34,076 nucleotides of DNA from an uncultured SAR86 cluster bacterium. Lineage in GTDB: Bacteria; Pseudomonadota; Gammaproteobacteria; Magnimaribacterales; D2472. The translations under genes were made by a program, and so were the position numbers. Where the stretch lies: contig CACEDQ010000011.1 in assembly GCA_902558375.1 (NCBI GenBank), positions 1-34,076 of the forward strand, given 5' to 3'. The notes beneath the pieces were generated by a model, which had not been told where the DNA came from, searched no databases, and saw only the letters and a program-made list of their open reading frames with translations. Below are positions 10,928 to 18,414 of the stretch, one piece after another (within the stretch, counting starts at the first letter, position 1; each line of letters opens with the position of its first letter).

Positions 10928-12361
10928 TTATCTCTGCCAGAAAATAGGCATAAAGAGTATTAACAAAGTAAATATTTCTAACCTTCCTAAAATCATCGCG
11001 AACGTTAAAATACCTTTCCCGGCCGTTGATAGTGAACTATAGGTTTGAGCAACCTCACCAAGCCCTGGCCCTAAATTATTTAAGCATGCACCTACTGCTG
11101 AGAAAGAAGATTGGAAATCAAGCCCTGTTACAACAAGTCCGAGTAATAAAACAATGAATGATATAACATAAATCGAAAAGAAGCCCCACACAGATGCAGC
11201 AACATCATTTTCTACGCTTTTAGTGCCAATCTTTAATGAAATAACAGCATTAGGATGAATCATTTTTTTAAGATTAATATAGGCATAGTTTATTAATATC
11301 AGAACCCTCCAAGACTTTATCCCGCCTCCAACAGAGCCTGAGCATGCACCAATAAAAGCCCCTATTAAAAATAGAAAACCAATAGATGGGCTCCATTGAC
11401 TGGTATCTCCTGTTGTAAAACCTGTGGTTGTCACAGTAGAAACAGAATGAAATATAAGCTCTCTCATGTTTGCCTTAGAGCCCCCTGAGAAATAGTTAAT
11501 TAAAACAGAAAGCATAAAGACAACGGCAAGTATCGAAATAAAAAATCTCAACTCAGGATCATAAAAGTACTTTAGTGGTTTTTTCATGTAAAAAGCAAAA
11601 TAGTGCAATGTAAAACTTAGCGCGGAGAGAAGCATAAAAAACATGCAAATTGTTTCTATTAGGCCATTATTAAAATGCCCAATACTTTCATCATATGTTG
11701 AGAAGCCTCCAATCGAAACAGTACTAAGACTGTGTGCAATAGCATCAAAAACACTCATTCCCGCTAAAAAATAAAAAATAGCACAAACTATGGTAAGTAA
11801 AAGATATATAAGCCATAAAGCTTGTGCTGTTTCTTTTATTCTTGGTGTGAGCTTTTGATCATTCATGGCACCAGGTATTTCTGTTTTATACAGCTGACCA
11901 CCGCCAATACCCAACAAGGGCATAACTGCAATAGCTAAAACAATTAATCCCATTCCACCCATCCATTGTAATAGTTGTCTGTATAGCAATAATGATTCAG
12001 GTAAAGCATTTAGATTTGAAATAACTGTAGCACCGGTTGTTGTTATACCTGACATTGATTCAAAAAAGGAATCAATAAATGTCATTCCGTATAAAATAAA
12101 AGGAATAGATCCAGCAGAAGAAAGAACAACCCAGAATAACGTAATAACCAAAAAACCATCTTTATGACTCATATCATCTTTACTATTTCTAGAGAAAAGC
12201 CATCCTAAAAAGCCAAACCCAAAAACAACAGACAATGTAATAGTAAATATTGATAGCGCGCCATCTTTATAAATTAAAGAAGTTATTATTGGTATAAAAA
12301 AAGAAATGCTAAAAAACATTACCAATATGCTAAAAAGTTTTAATAGAGGCTTTAAGTTCAT
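10928..12361 (-). CDS. trkH: Trk potassium uptake channel subunit TrkH
   Basis: TrkH is the membrane-embedded potassium-translocating subunit of the Trk system and is gated by TrkA. With the ATG at 12361 the product is 477 residues, near the E. coli length (483). It is very hydrophobic, with four pore loops each carrying the selectivity glycine: 'GITTTGATV', 'STVSIGGFS', 'STVTTTGFT' and 'CLNNLGPGLG'. I chose this ATG because it lies 4 nt after the trkA stop; a longer reading to 12394 would run into trkA and add a non-family N-terminus. It is the last gene of the def-fmt-trkA-trkH group. Confidence 0.96.
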   Translation of the reverse strand: MNLKPLLKLFSILVMFFSISFFIPIITSLIYKDGALSIFTITLSVVFGFGFLGWLFSRNSKDDMSHKDGFLVITLFWVVLSSAGSIPFILYGMTFIDSFFESMSGITTTGATVISNLNALPESLLLYRQLLQWMGGMGLIVLAIAVMPLLGIGGGQLYKTEIPGAMNDQKLTPRIKETAQALWLIYLLLTIVCAIFYFLAGMSVFDAIAHSLSTVSIGGFSTYDESIGHFNNGLIETICMFFMLLSALSFTLHYFAFYMKKPLKYFYDPELRFFISILAVVFMLSVLINYFSGGSKANMRELIFHSVSTVTTTGFTTGDTSQWSPSIGFLFLIGAFIGACSGSVGGGIKSWRVLILINYAYINLKKMIHPNAVISLKIGTKSVENDVAASVWGFFSIYVISFIVLLLGLVVTGLDFQSSFSAVGACLNNLGPGLGEVAQTYSSLSTAGKGILTFAMILGRLEIFTLLILFMPIFWQR

Positions 12362-12365
12362 TGAC

Positions 12366-13715
12366 CTATTTAAAAAGCACCTCAACCTCATCAATATTAT
12401 TTTTATCTGATAAGAATATTACTAAATGATCATTAAGGGTTAATTCAACACTAGAACTAGGCATTATTAGTTCACCATGTCTAATGATGGCAGCTATTGC
12501 GGTGCCCTCTGGTAGGGGGATTTCTTTTATAGGCTTACCAAACAACGGAGAGGTAAATTCATTTGCATGAACAATGCCCTCAATAGCCTCAGCACCAGTA
12601 TTTACCTTTAATATAACATCTTGCGCCACATCACTCTCTCTTAGATCTTGAAGTACAGATGATACAGTAAGTCTGTAAGGAGCAATGTAAACATCAATAA
12701 ACCCAGGAACAAGACCCAGATATGACGGATTATTTAAAATAATCATAGTTTTTTTGGCGCCCATTTTTTTTGCAAGAAGAGAAGACATGACATTTGTCTC
12801 ATCATCATCAGTTAATGCACAAAAAATATCTATATTTGCAATATTTTCACTTTTAAGAAGCGCTTCATCTGTTGCAGAGCCACTCAAAACAATGGTTTTA
12901 TCTAATTCTTTTGATAATGTTCTACATCTTTCCTCATTGGAATCAATTAATTTTACGTTATAGTCTTTTTCAATATCCTTAGCTAAAGAAAATCCAACTT
13001 TTCCACCGCCCACAATCATTATTCTTGAATATTGGTCCTCATGATCTCTAAACTCATCAACAATTTGACCTATATCAAATTCTGATGAAATAAAATAAAT
13101 CTCATCATTTTCTTTAATAACGGTATCTCCTGATGGTATAAAAGGCTTGCCTTTTCTATAAATTGATGCCACAAAAGCATCAATATCAGGCATGTCATCT
13201 TTAATACCCTTAAGCTCGCGACCAACAAGTTTGCCTTTTTTCTTTGCTTTTACTGAGACAAGTTTTACTTTGCCATTGGCAAAACTTTCAATTTGTCCTG
13301 CGCCAGGATGGTTTATCAGCTCCTTTAAATGTGATGTTATCTCATCTTCAGGACTAATAGGTATATCAATAATGTCCTCACCAAATATATCAAGTTTTTC
13401 AAAGTAAGAATTATCTTTAAATCGACATATTGTTTTCCTTACTTTAAATTCTCTTTTTGCAATCTGGCATGCAACTATATTGACCTCATCATTTGATGTT
13501 ACGGCAAGAATAATTGTGTTTTCATCAAGACCAGATCTTTTTAATGTATTTATATGTGATGCAGAGCCTTCAACCGTCATAATGTCTAACTTATCTTCAA
13601 GCTCTGAAAGTTTGTTTTTGTTTTCATCAACTATACAAACTTCATAGTTTGAGCTTGATAAATTTCTTGCTAGGCTGCCACCAATTCTTCCGGCTCCCAA
13701 TATTACAATTTTCAT
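12366..13715 (-). CDS. trkA: Trk system potassium regulatory subunit TrkA
   Basis: TrkA is the cytoplasmic nucleotide-binding ring that controls TrkH. The 449-residue product has two RCK units in tandem, each a Rossmann domain followed by a TrkA-C domain. The first starts 'VILGAGRIGGSLA' (G7-x-G9-x-x-G12) and the second 'IVGGGKVGFSLA' near 233. This doubled form is the standard TrkA layout (458 in E. coli). trkH follows 4 nt after the stop. Upstream, a 55-nt gap with a hairpin separates it from fmt; rsmB, which lies here in many gammaproteobacteria, is missing. Confidence 0.97.
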   Translation of the reverse strand: MKIVILGAGRIGGSLARNLSSSNYEVCIVDENKNKLSELEDKLDIMTVEGSASHINTLKRSGLDENTIILAVTSNDEVNIVACQIAKREFKVRKTICRFKDNSYFEKLDIFGEDIIDIPISPEDEITSHLKELINHPGAGQIESFANGKVKLVSVKAKKKGKLVGRELKGIKDDMPDIDAFVASIYRKGKPFIPSGDTVIKENDEIYFISSEFDIGQIVDEFRDHEDQYSRIMIVGGGKVGFSLAKDIEKDYNVKLIDSNEERCRTLSKELDKTIVLSGSATDEALLKSENIANIDIFCALTDDDETNVMSSLLAKKMGAKKTMIILNNPSYLGLVPGFIDVYIAPYRLTVSSVLQDLRESDVAQDVILKVNTGAEAIEGIVHANEFTSPLFGKPIKEIPLPEGTAIAAIIRHGELIMPSSSVELTLNDHLVIFLSDKNNIDEVEVLFK

Positions 13716-13732
13716 ATTTGTTAAATTAAACC

Positions 13733-13753
13733 TCTTTTAATGTAATTAAAAGA
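13733..13753. other. AT-rich perfect hairpin between fmt and trkA
   Basis: TCTTTTAAT (13733-13741) and ATTAAAAGA (13745-13753) are exact inverted copies with a 3-nt loop. On the transcribed minus strand the stem is followed by GGTTTAATTT, a poor U-tract, so it is at best a weak terminator or a processing site between fmt and trkA. Confidence 0.5.
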
Positions 13754-13770
13754 CCTCCATGTAAATTAAA

Positions 13771-14694
13771 TTATTTGATGAAGAACTCTTTATATGAATT
13801 AAAAGCATCCACAGAGCTTATAATATTTTTATTTGGAAATTGTAAGTGAGTAATTACTATTGTTTTATCACTTGTTTGCGCTATTAATCCTGATTTATCA
13901 AATGTAAAAATTTCATTGTCTAAACACCCATTATTTTTATCTAAAACAAACATTTCTTTAATTTTTACGATTGTATTTTTATGTTCAAATGATATGCCGG
14001 GCCACTCATAAAATGCTCTAAATTTGTTATAAATTTCTTCAGATGACATGTCAAAATTTATCAATGAATCTTGCTTTGTAATTTTTTTACAATAAGAGGA
14101 TCCTTCATCGCTTTGTTTTAATAAGGAAAAATTATTTTGGATAATGTTTGATAATACAGTGAATATATTTTCTATAGCTAAATTACACAAATCTTCTTCG
14201 AGTGTTATTTTATTATGATCATCACATACACTAATTTCAAATTTTTCTATGCAATCACCCTCATCTAATTTATTGTTCATTTTAATAAAAGTAATCCCAG
14301 TTTTTTTATCGCCATTTAAAAGACATGACTGAATTGGAGATGCGCCTCTGTATTTTGGAAGAAGCGAGTAGTGAACATTAACTGGCATAATTTTTGGAAT
14401 TTCCAACATCCAATCTGGAAGTATTTTTCCGTATGCTGCAACTACTAAAAAATCGAAGTCTAGTTTCAAGCAAGTCTTCTTAAACTCAGTTGAATTTAAA
14501 TTATGAGGCTTGAAGAGTGGAAGGTTAGCCTCAGAAGCAACAGAAGATACTTGAGATTGTTGTATTTTATTGCCCCTTTTTTGAGCTACATCTGGTTTTG
14601 TTAGAACACCAACAATATTTATATCATTAATATTAATCAATGATTGAAGTAGTTTGGCTGATGGCTCGGGCGTTCCAGCAAATAAAATATTCAT
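13771..14694 (-). CDS. fmt: Methionyl-tRNA formyltransferase
   Basis: Fmt formylates the initiator Met-tRNA using 10-formyl-tetrahydrofolate. The 307-residue product has the catalytic residues N106 and H108 in 'NVHYSLLPKYRGASPIQ' and D144 in 'LDEGD', the same positions as in E. coli Fmt. The C-terminal tRNA-binding domain is present but diverged. The ATG is at 14694, downstream of def by 46 nt, matching the common def-fmt pairing: one gene adds the formyl group, the other removes it. A pair of 11-nt direct repeats lies in the gap just upstream. Confidence 0.96.
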   Translation of the reverse strand: MNILFAGTPEPSAKLLQSLININDINIVGVLTKPDVAQKRGNKIQQSQVSSVASEANLPLFKPHNLNSTEFKKTCLKLDFDFLVVAAYGKILPDWMLEIPKIMPVNVHYSLLPKYRGASPIQSCLLNGDKKTGITFIKMNNKLDEGDCIEKFEISVCDDHNKITLEEDLCNLAIENIFTVLSNIIQNNFSLLKQSDEGSSYCKKITKQDSLINFDMSSEEIYNKFRAFYEWPGISFEHKNTIVKIKEMFVLDKNNGCLDNEIFTFDKSGLIAQTSDKTIVITHLQFPNKNIISSVDAFNSYKEFFIK

Positions 14695-14698
14695 AAAA

Positions 14699-14729
14699 TC
14701 GGTTAAAATTCGCTAATTTCGGTTAAAAT
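14699..14729. repeat. Direct repeat in the def-fmt gap
   Basis: TCGGTTAAAAT occurs at 14699-14709 and again at 14719-14729, a 20-nt period, in the 46-nt gap upstream of fmt. On the transcribed strand it reads ATTTTAACCGA. It may be a slippage duplication or a two-site regulatory element; nothing in the sequence decides. Confidence 0.7.
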
Positions 14730-14740
14730 CTCTTTATTTC

Positions 14741-15235
14741 TTACTTTGAAAGCTTTTTCCTAATTCTATCACGTTTAATAGGACTTATATAATCAACCAT
14801 TAATTTTCCTTCTAAATGATCTATTTCATGTTGTATACATATAGTAAGAAGACCGTCTGGGGTATCTTGATGCAATTCACCTGATAGATCCTGCCATTTA
14901 AGCTCTATTTTATCGGGTCTTATGATTTCTTCACTAAACCCTGGAACTGAAAGACACCCTTCTTCAAAGGAGGCTAGTGATTCTTTATCTAATATCTTGT
15001 ATTCAGGATTAATAAAAACTCTTGGATCATTTCTTTCTTCACTTAAATCCATAACTATTACGCGTATATGTCTATTTACTTGAGTTGCTGCAAGACCAAT
15101 TCCATTATCTTCATACATTGTATAAAGCATATCCTTAGTAAGCTTTTCTAGACTTTTGTCGAATTTTTCGACTTTCTTAGCAACAGTCCTAAGCCTAGGA
15201 TCTGGGAATTTTAAAATTTTTAGTTTTTCTGCCAT
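14741..15235 (-). CDS. def: Peptide deformylase
   Basis: Def removes the formyl group from the N-terminal methionine of new proteins, using a bound metal ion. The 164-residue product has all three motifs: 'GIGLAATQ' at 45-52, 'EEGCLS' at 91-96 (metal ligand C94), and 'HEIDH' at 136-140 (ligands H136 and H140, catalytic E137). Length is close to E. coli Def (169). I use the ATG at 15235; a TTG one codon upstream is possible. It heads the def-fmt-trkA-trkH group and is divergent from purE. Confidence 0.96.
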   Translation of the reverse strand: MAEKLKILKFPDPRLRTVAKKVEKFDKSLEKLTKDMLYTMYEDNGIGLAATQVNRHIRVIVMDLSEERNDPRVFINPEYKILDKESLASFEEGCLSVPGFSEEIIRPDKIELKWQDLSGELHQDTPDGLLTICIQHEIDHLEGKLMVDYISPIKRDRIRKKLSK

Positions 15236-15264
15236 CAAATCACTATTTTTTTATATATTCCACC

Positions 15265-15272
15265 ATTATAAT
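15265..15272. promoter_or_regulatory. Shared palindromic -10 box between def and purE
   Basis: ATTATAAT is its own reverse complement, so it gives TATAAT on both strands: 15267-15272 facing purE and 15270-15265 facing def. A TTGTTA on the minus strand (15291-15286) is a possible -35 for def at a short 15-nt spacing. No good -35 is seen on the purE side. Confidence 0.4.
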
Positions 15273-15308
15273 CTCTTTGTATTATTAACAACTATTTATT
15301 TTAAAATT

Positions 15309-15809
15309 ATGACTAATTCAACCACAGATGTAGCGATAATAATGGGCTCAGACTCTGATTTGCCAATAGTTGAGGCTAGTTTTGCTATTTTGGACTCATT
15401 TGGCGTCAATTACACAAAAAATGTGATGTCTGCACATAGAACCCCTCATGAGGTTATGGAATTGATAAAAACCTCTGAAAACAATGGATGTAAGGTATTT
15501 ATAGCTGCTGCTGGGATGGCGGCCCACCTTGCTGGAGCTGTTGCAGCACACTCAACCAGACCTGTTATAGGCATTCCTATAGAGTCGGGCGGAATGGGTG
15601 GAATGGACTCTTTGTTATCAACAGCCATGATGCCTCCTGGAGTTCCAGTTGCTACAGTTGCTGTAGGGAAAGCTGGCGCAAAAAATAGTGCAATTCTAGC
15701 AGTTCAGATTTTAGCTACTTCAGATGATGATCTTGCAGCAAAGCTTTCAGAGTATAAAAGCAATATGCGTGATGAGGTTCTAAAAAAAGATCAGGCACTT
15801 AATTCTTAA
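15309..15809 (+). CDS. purE: N5-carboxyaminoimidazole ribonucleotide mutase PurE
   Basis: PurE converts N5-CAIR to CAIR in purine synthesis. The 166-residue product has the class I features: the 'GSDSDLP' phosphate-binding loop at 13-19, 'SAHRTP' with the conserved histidine H43, 'AAAGMAAHL', and the glycine-rich 'GGMGGMDSLLS' loop. The frame is open upstream to 15156, but the ATG at 15309 gives the family's start, while the extra upstream part lies antisense to def. purK, the usual partner, is not next to it; tsaC starts directly after the stop. Confidence 0.96.
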   Translation: MTNSTTDVAIIMGSDSDLPIVEASFAILDSFGVNYTKNVMSAHRTPHEVMELIKTSENNGCKVFIAAAGMAAHLAGAVAAHSTRPVIGIPIESGGMGGMDSLLSTAMMPPGVPVATVAVGKAGAKNSAILAVQILATSDDDLAAKLSEYKSNMRDEVLKKDQALNS

Positions 15810-16370
15810 TTGCATAAAAAATCTTTAAATCTTTTATCTTCAGCCAATCATTTAGCTGAAGGTAAAATTTTAATTCATCCCACCGAAGGCATCTGGGGGA
15901 TAGGCTGCGACGCATTTAATAAAGAAAGTTTTTTTAGAGTATATGATCTTAAAAAAAGACCAAAAAATAAAAGCTTTATTTTATTAATAGACTCCCTCCA
16001 TAAAGTCTCAAAATATATAAATCAACTATCAGCTGAGGAACTAAATTTTATTGATACAGTGTGGCCCGGACCAACGACATTGCTAATAAATTATAACGAA
16101 AAATTGCCAGAGCATTTACAAAACATAAGTGGCAAAATAGCACTAAGAGTAAGTAATCACTATCCTATAAAATCATTATTAAAAGCATTTAATGGAACAA
16201 TGGTTTCAACATCAGCAAATATTTCTGGGCAAGACAACTTAAATAATATTGATGAAATTATGAATGTTTTCAATGAGTCTGACGTAGCTTATTTTGATGA
16301 TAAACTAGGCGATAATAATAAACCTTCAAGAATAATTGACCTTCATACTAGAGCTGTAATTAGAGATTAA
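15810..16370 (+). CDS. tsaC: Threonylcarbamoyl-AMP synthase (TsaC/YrdC family)
   Basis: TsaC makes threonylcarbamoyl-AMP from threonine, bicarbonate and ATP, the first step of the t6A modification of tRNAs that read ANN codons. The 186-residue product has the YrdC fold motifs: 'HPTEGIWGIGCD', 'KRPKNKSFILL', 'WPGPTTLLI', 'IALRVSNH' and 'STSANISG'. Length fits the short TsaC form, not the longer Sua5. The start is TTG at 15810, immediately after the purE stop with no spacer, which suggests translational coupling. hemF begins 1 nt after the stop. In Pseudomonas a yrdC gene also precedes hemF-aroE. Confidence 0.94.
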   Translation: MHKKSLNLLSSANHLAEGKILIHPTEGIWGIGCDAFNKESFFRVYDLKKRPKNKSFILLIDSLHKVSKYINQLSAEELNFIDTVWPGPTTLLINYNEKLPEHLQNISGKIALRVSNHYPIKSLLKAFNGTMVSTSANISGQDNLNNIDEIMNVFNESDVAYFDDKLGDNNKPSRIIDLHTRAVIRD

Positions 16371-16371
16371 T

Positions 16372-17277
16372 ATGATTAAAAATCTAGAAAAAATATTTAC
16401 TGACTCTCAGGCAGAGATAATCAAATCATTTACTGATCTAGAAAGATCTAAAAACGCAAAGATTGTATGTGATTCATGGAAAAGACCTGAGGGAGGTGGC
16501 GGCAAAACATTCATAATTCAAGGTGGTAATTTTTTTGATAATTGCGCAGTAAATTTTTCCTCCATTAAGGGAAAAAAACTTCCGAAAGCAGCTCTTGGAA
16601 ACCTGATAACGAAATCCTCAAATTACGGATATCAGGCTATGGGCGTATCTGTTATATCACACCCAAAAAACCCCAATGTGCCAACCAGCCACATGAACAT
16701 TAGATTGTTTTGTATTTTAGACAAAAAAAATAATATTAAAGATTGGTGGTCAGGTGGTGGTTATGATTTAACACCTTTTCTGCCCTATAAAAGTGATTGT
16801 AAAAAATGGCATAAAGATGCAAAAACTTTTTTGGACGGATATAACAAAACTCTTTATAAAAAGTTCTCAAAAAATTGTAATGAATACTTTTATATACCTC
16901 ACAGGAATGAAAGAAGGGGCATAGGAGGCATTTTTTTTGACAATTTTAAACAATTAGGCCTTGAAAAGACTCTGTTACTTTTGTCTGATACTGCCAGCCA
17001 ATATAAAAATTCATACACAACACTTGCGAACCTTCGGAGACAAAAAAAATATACCAAGTCACAAAAAGATTTTCAGTTGTTGAGAAGAGGAAGATATGCT
17101 GAGTTTAATCTTGTTTATGACAGGGGGACTGCATTTGGTCTTCAATCAAATGGAAGAATAGAGTCCATACTTGCATCATTGCCAAGCGATGTTAAATGGT
17201 CTTATAAAAAGACAAAAGAGCACGAAGCTATGGAGAAAAGATTACTAAAATTTATAGATACGGATTGGAATGTCTAA
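16372..17277 (+). CDS. hemF: Oxygen-dependent coproporphyrinogen III oxidase
   Basis: HemF uses O2 to decarboxylate coproporphyrinogen III to protoporphyrinogen IX in heme synthesis. The 301-residue product (299 in E. coli) has 'KRPEGGGGKTFIIQGG' near 40, 'WWSGGGYDLTPFLPY' near 125, 'YFYIPHRNERRGIGGIFFD' near 170, and the C-terminal signature 'RGRYAEFNLVYDRGTAFGL' followed by 'LASLPSDVKW'. It supplies heme to the oxidase locus downstream and, needing O2, fits an aerobic life. It overlaps aroE by 8 nt and follows tsaC by 1 nt. Confidence 0.97.
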   Translation: MIKNLEKIFTDSQAEIIKSFTDLERSKNAKIVCDSWKRPEGGGGKTFIIQGGNFFDNCAVNFSSIKGKKLPKAALGNLITKSSNYGYQAMGVSVISHPKNPNVPTSHMNIRLFCILDKKNNIKDWWSGGGYDLTPFLPYKSDCKKWHKDAKTFLDGYNKTLYKKFSKNCNEYFYIPHRNERRGIGGIFFDNFKQLGLEKTLLLLSDTASQYKNSYTTLANLRRQKKYTKSQKDFQLLRRGRYAEFNLVYDRGTAFGLQSNGRIESILASLPSDVKWSYKKTKEHEAMEKRLLKFIDTDWNV

Positions 17278-18085
17278 GATATTTAAATTAGGTGTTATTG
17301 GAAACCCCATTGAACATTCGTTGTCTCCTTTTATTCATTCAAGATTTGCTAGGAAGGAAGGACTTAATTTGGATTACAAAGCATATAGAGTAGAGCAAGG
17401 GGATTTTAATGGTTTTATCTCCGAGTTTTTTTCAGATAAATATGCAAAGGGATTGAACGTTACTCTGCCATTAAAAAATCTTGCCGCAACAAACATTAAA
17501 GGCAACATCAGTAATGAAGCAAAATTCATAAATGCAGTAAACACAATAATAAAAAAAGATAAGCAATTTTTCCTAGAATCAACTGATGGCTCAGGCTTTA
17601 TTGATGACTTGCATAAAAAATCTATCAACCCTGAAGGAAAAAAAATATTAATTCTTGGTGCCGGCTCTGCTGTTGAAAGTATTTTATATAAACTATACAA
17701 CTCTAGACCTGAACATATAACCATTATCAATAGAACGAAAGAAAAAGCAGACATTCTTTGTGCAAATTATAAAAATCCAGAGGTTATTACAACTTGTATG
17801 AAAGACACAAAGTATGATCTTGTTATTAATGGAAGTTCAGCGGGATTGACAGGTGAATTTTCTGCCCCATCTAACATACCACTATCTCAGTCAGCTGTTT
17901 TTTACGACTTAAACTATTCACTAGCAAAAACTCCTTTTTGTGAGTGGGCCGAAGAATACTCTAATCAGGTTTATGATGGTATTGGAATGCTAGTGAATCA
18001 AGCAGCCCTATCATTCAATCACTGGTTTGGTGCCATTCCTGAAACAAATTCAGTAATAAAAGATATTGAGGGCCTTTCAAAATGA
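17270..18085 (+). CDS. aroE: Shikimate dehydrogenase
   Basis: AroE reduces 3-dehydroshikimate to shikimate with NADPH in aromatic amino acid synthesis. The 271-residue product (272 in E. coli) has the substrate site 'GNPIEHSLSP' at 11-20, 'NVTLPLK' with catalytic K69, 'STDGSGF' with D106, the NADP-binding 'LGAGSAVES' near 129, and the C-terminal 'DGIGMLVNQAALSF'. The nucleotide-binding loop has serine where the family usually has glycine (GAGG), a mild variant. It overlaps hemF by 8 nt and the next gene by 4 nt. Confidence 0.96.
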   Translation: MSKIFKLGVIGNPIEHSLSPFIHSRFARKEGLNLDYKAYRVEQGDFNGFISEFFSDKYAKGLNVTLPLKNLAATNIKGNISNEAKFINAVNTIIKKDKQFFLESTDGSGFIDDLHKKSINPEGKKILILGAGSAVESILYKLYNSRPEHITIINRTKEKADILCANYKNPEVITTCMKDTKYDLVINGSSAGLTGEFSAPSNIPLSQSAVFYDLNYSLAKTPFCEWAEEYSNQVYDGIGMLVNQAALSFNHWFGAIPETNSVIKDIEGLSK

Positions 18086-18282
18086 AAAAAATGGTCCAAT
18101 TCATAGCCGGGGCTAAATGTCCCAAATGTGGTGCTCAAGACACCATTGCTATCAATGCAGACAATGATCTAATTTATTGTGTAAAGTGTGACTTTTTAGA
18201 AGAAAGACCTAAGGCAGCAGCTGAGAAAAATGAGCTTATAAACGTCATAAATATGCAAGATTATAAAGCTTCTAAAAGCTAG
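18082..18282 (+). CDS. YheV-family small zinc-ribbon protein (DUF2387)
   Basis: This 66-residue protein has two CxxC pairs, 'CPKC' and 'CVKC', spaced as in a zinc ribbon. It opens with 'FIAGAKCPKCGAQD', which closely matches E. coli YheV ('FIAGAKCPACQAQD' as I recall it). The family has no established function that I know of. It overlaps the aroE stop by 4 nt (ATGA), so it is the last gene of the purE-tsaC-hemF-aroE chain. A second ATG three codons in is an alternative start. Confidence 0.88.
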   Translation: MKKMVQFIAGAKCPKCGAQDTIAINADNDLIYCVKCDFLEERPKAAAEKNELINVINMQDYKASKS

Positions 18283-18321
18283 TAAAAAAACGCACAAAAA
18301 GATATCATATGCACCAAAAAA

Positions 18322-18364
18322 GTACGTACATAATTTTGTTTTAATTATAGATATACCTTATAAT
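18322..18364 (+). promoter_or_regulatory. Promoter of the cytochrome oxidase operon
   Basis: TTGTTT (18336-18341) and a perfect TATAAT (18359-18364) are separated by 17 nt, about 50 nt before the coxB ATG. An 8-nt palindrome GTACGTAC (18322-18329) lies just upstream of the -35 and could be a regulator site. The rest of the 132-nt gap is AT-rich with no ORF. An AGGA ribosome site at 18403-18406 lies 8 nt before the ATG. Confidence 0.6.
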
Positions 18365-18414
18365 TGCATATAACCAAATTTTATTTTGTAAAGCACACAC
18401 ATAGGATAAAAAAG

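Noticed and set aside
12362-12394. Longer N-terminus for trkH
   Set aside because: It would overlap trkA and add a non-family stretch; the ATG at 12361, 4 nt after the trkA stop, fits better.
15156-15308. N-terminal extension of purE by 51 residues
   Set aside because: The region is antisense to def and its promoter gap; the family start matches the ATG at 15309.
17374-17754. Minus-strand open frame of 126 codons opposite aroE
   Set aside because: Shadow of aroE, whose motifs lie in the other strand.
18364-18414. Extended start for coxB
   Set aside because: The upstream ATG overlaps the perfect -10 box, while the ATG at 18415 has an AGGA site and begins a normal signal peptide.
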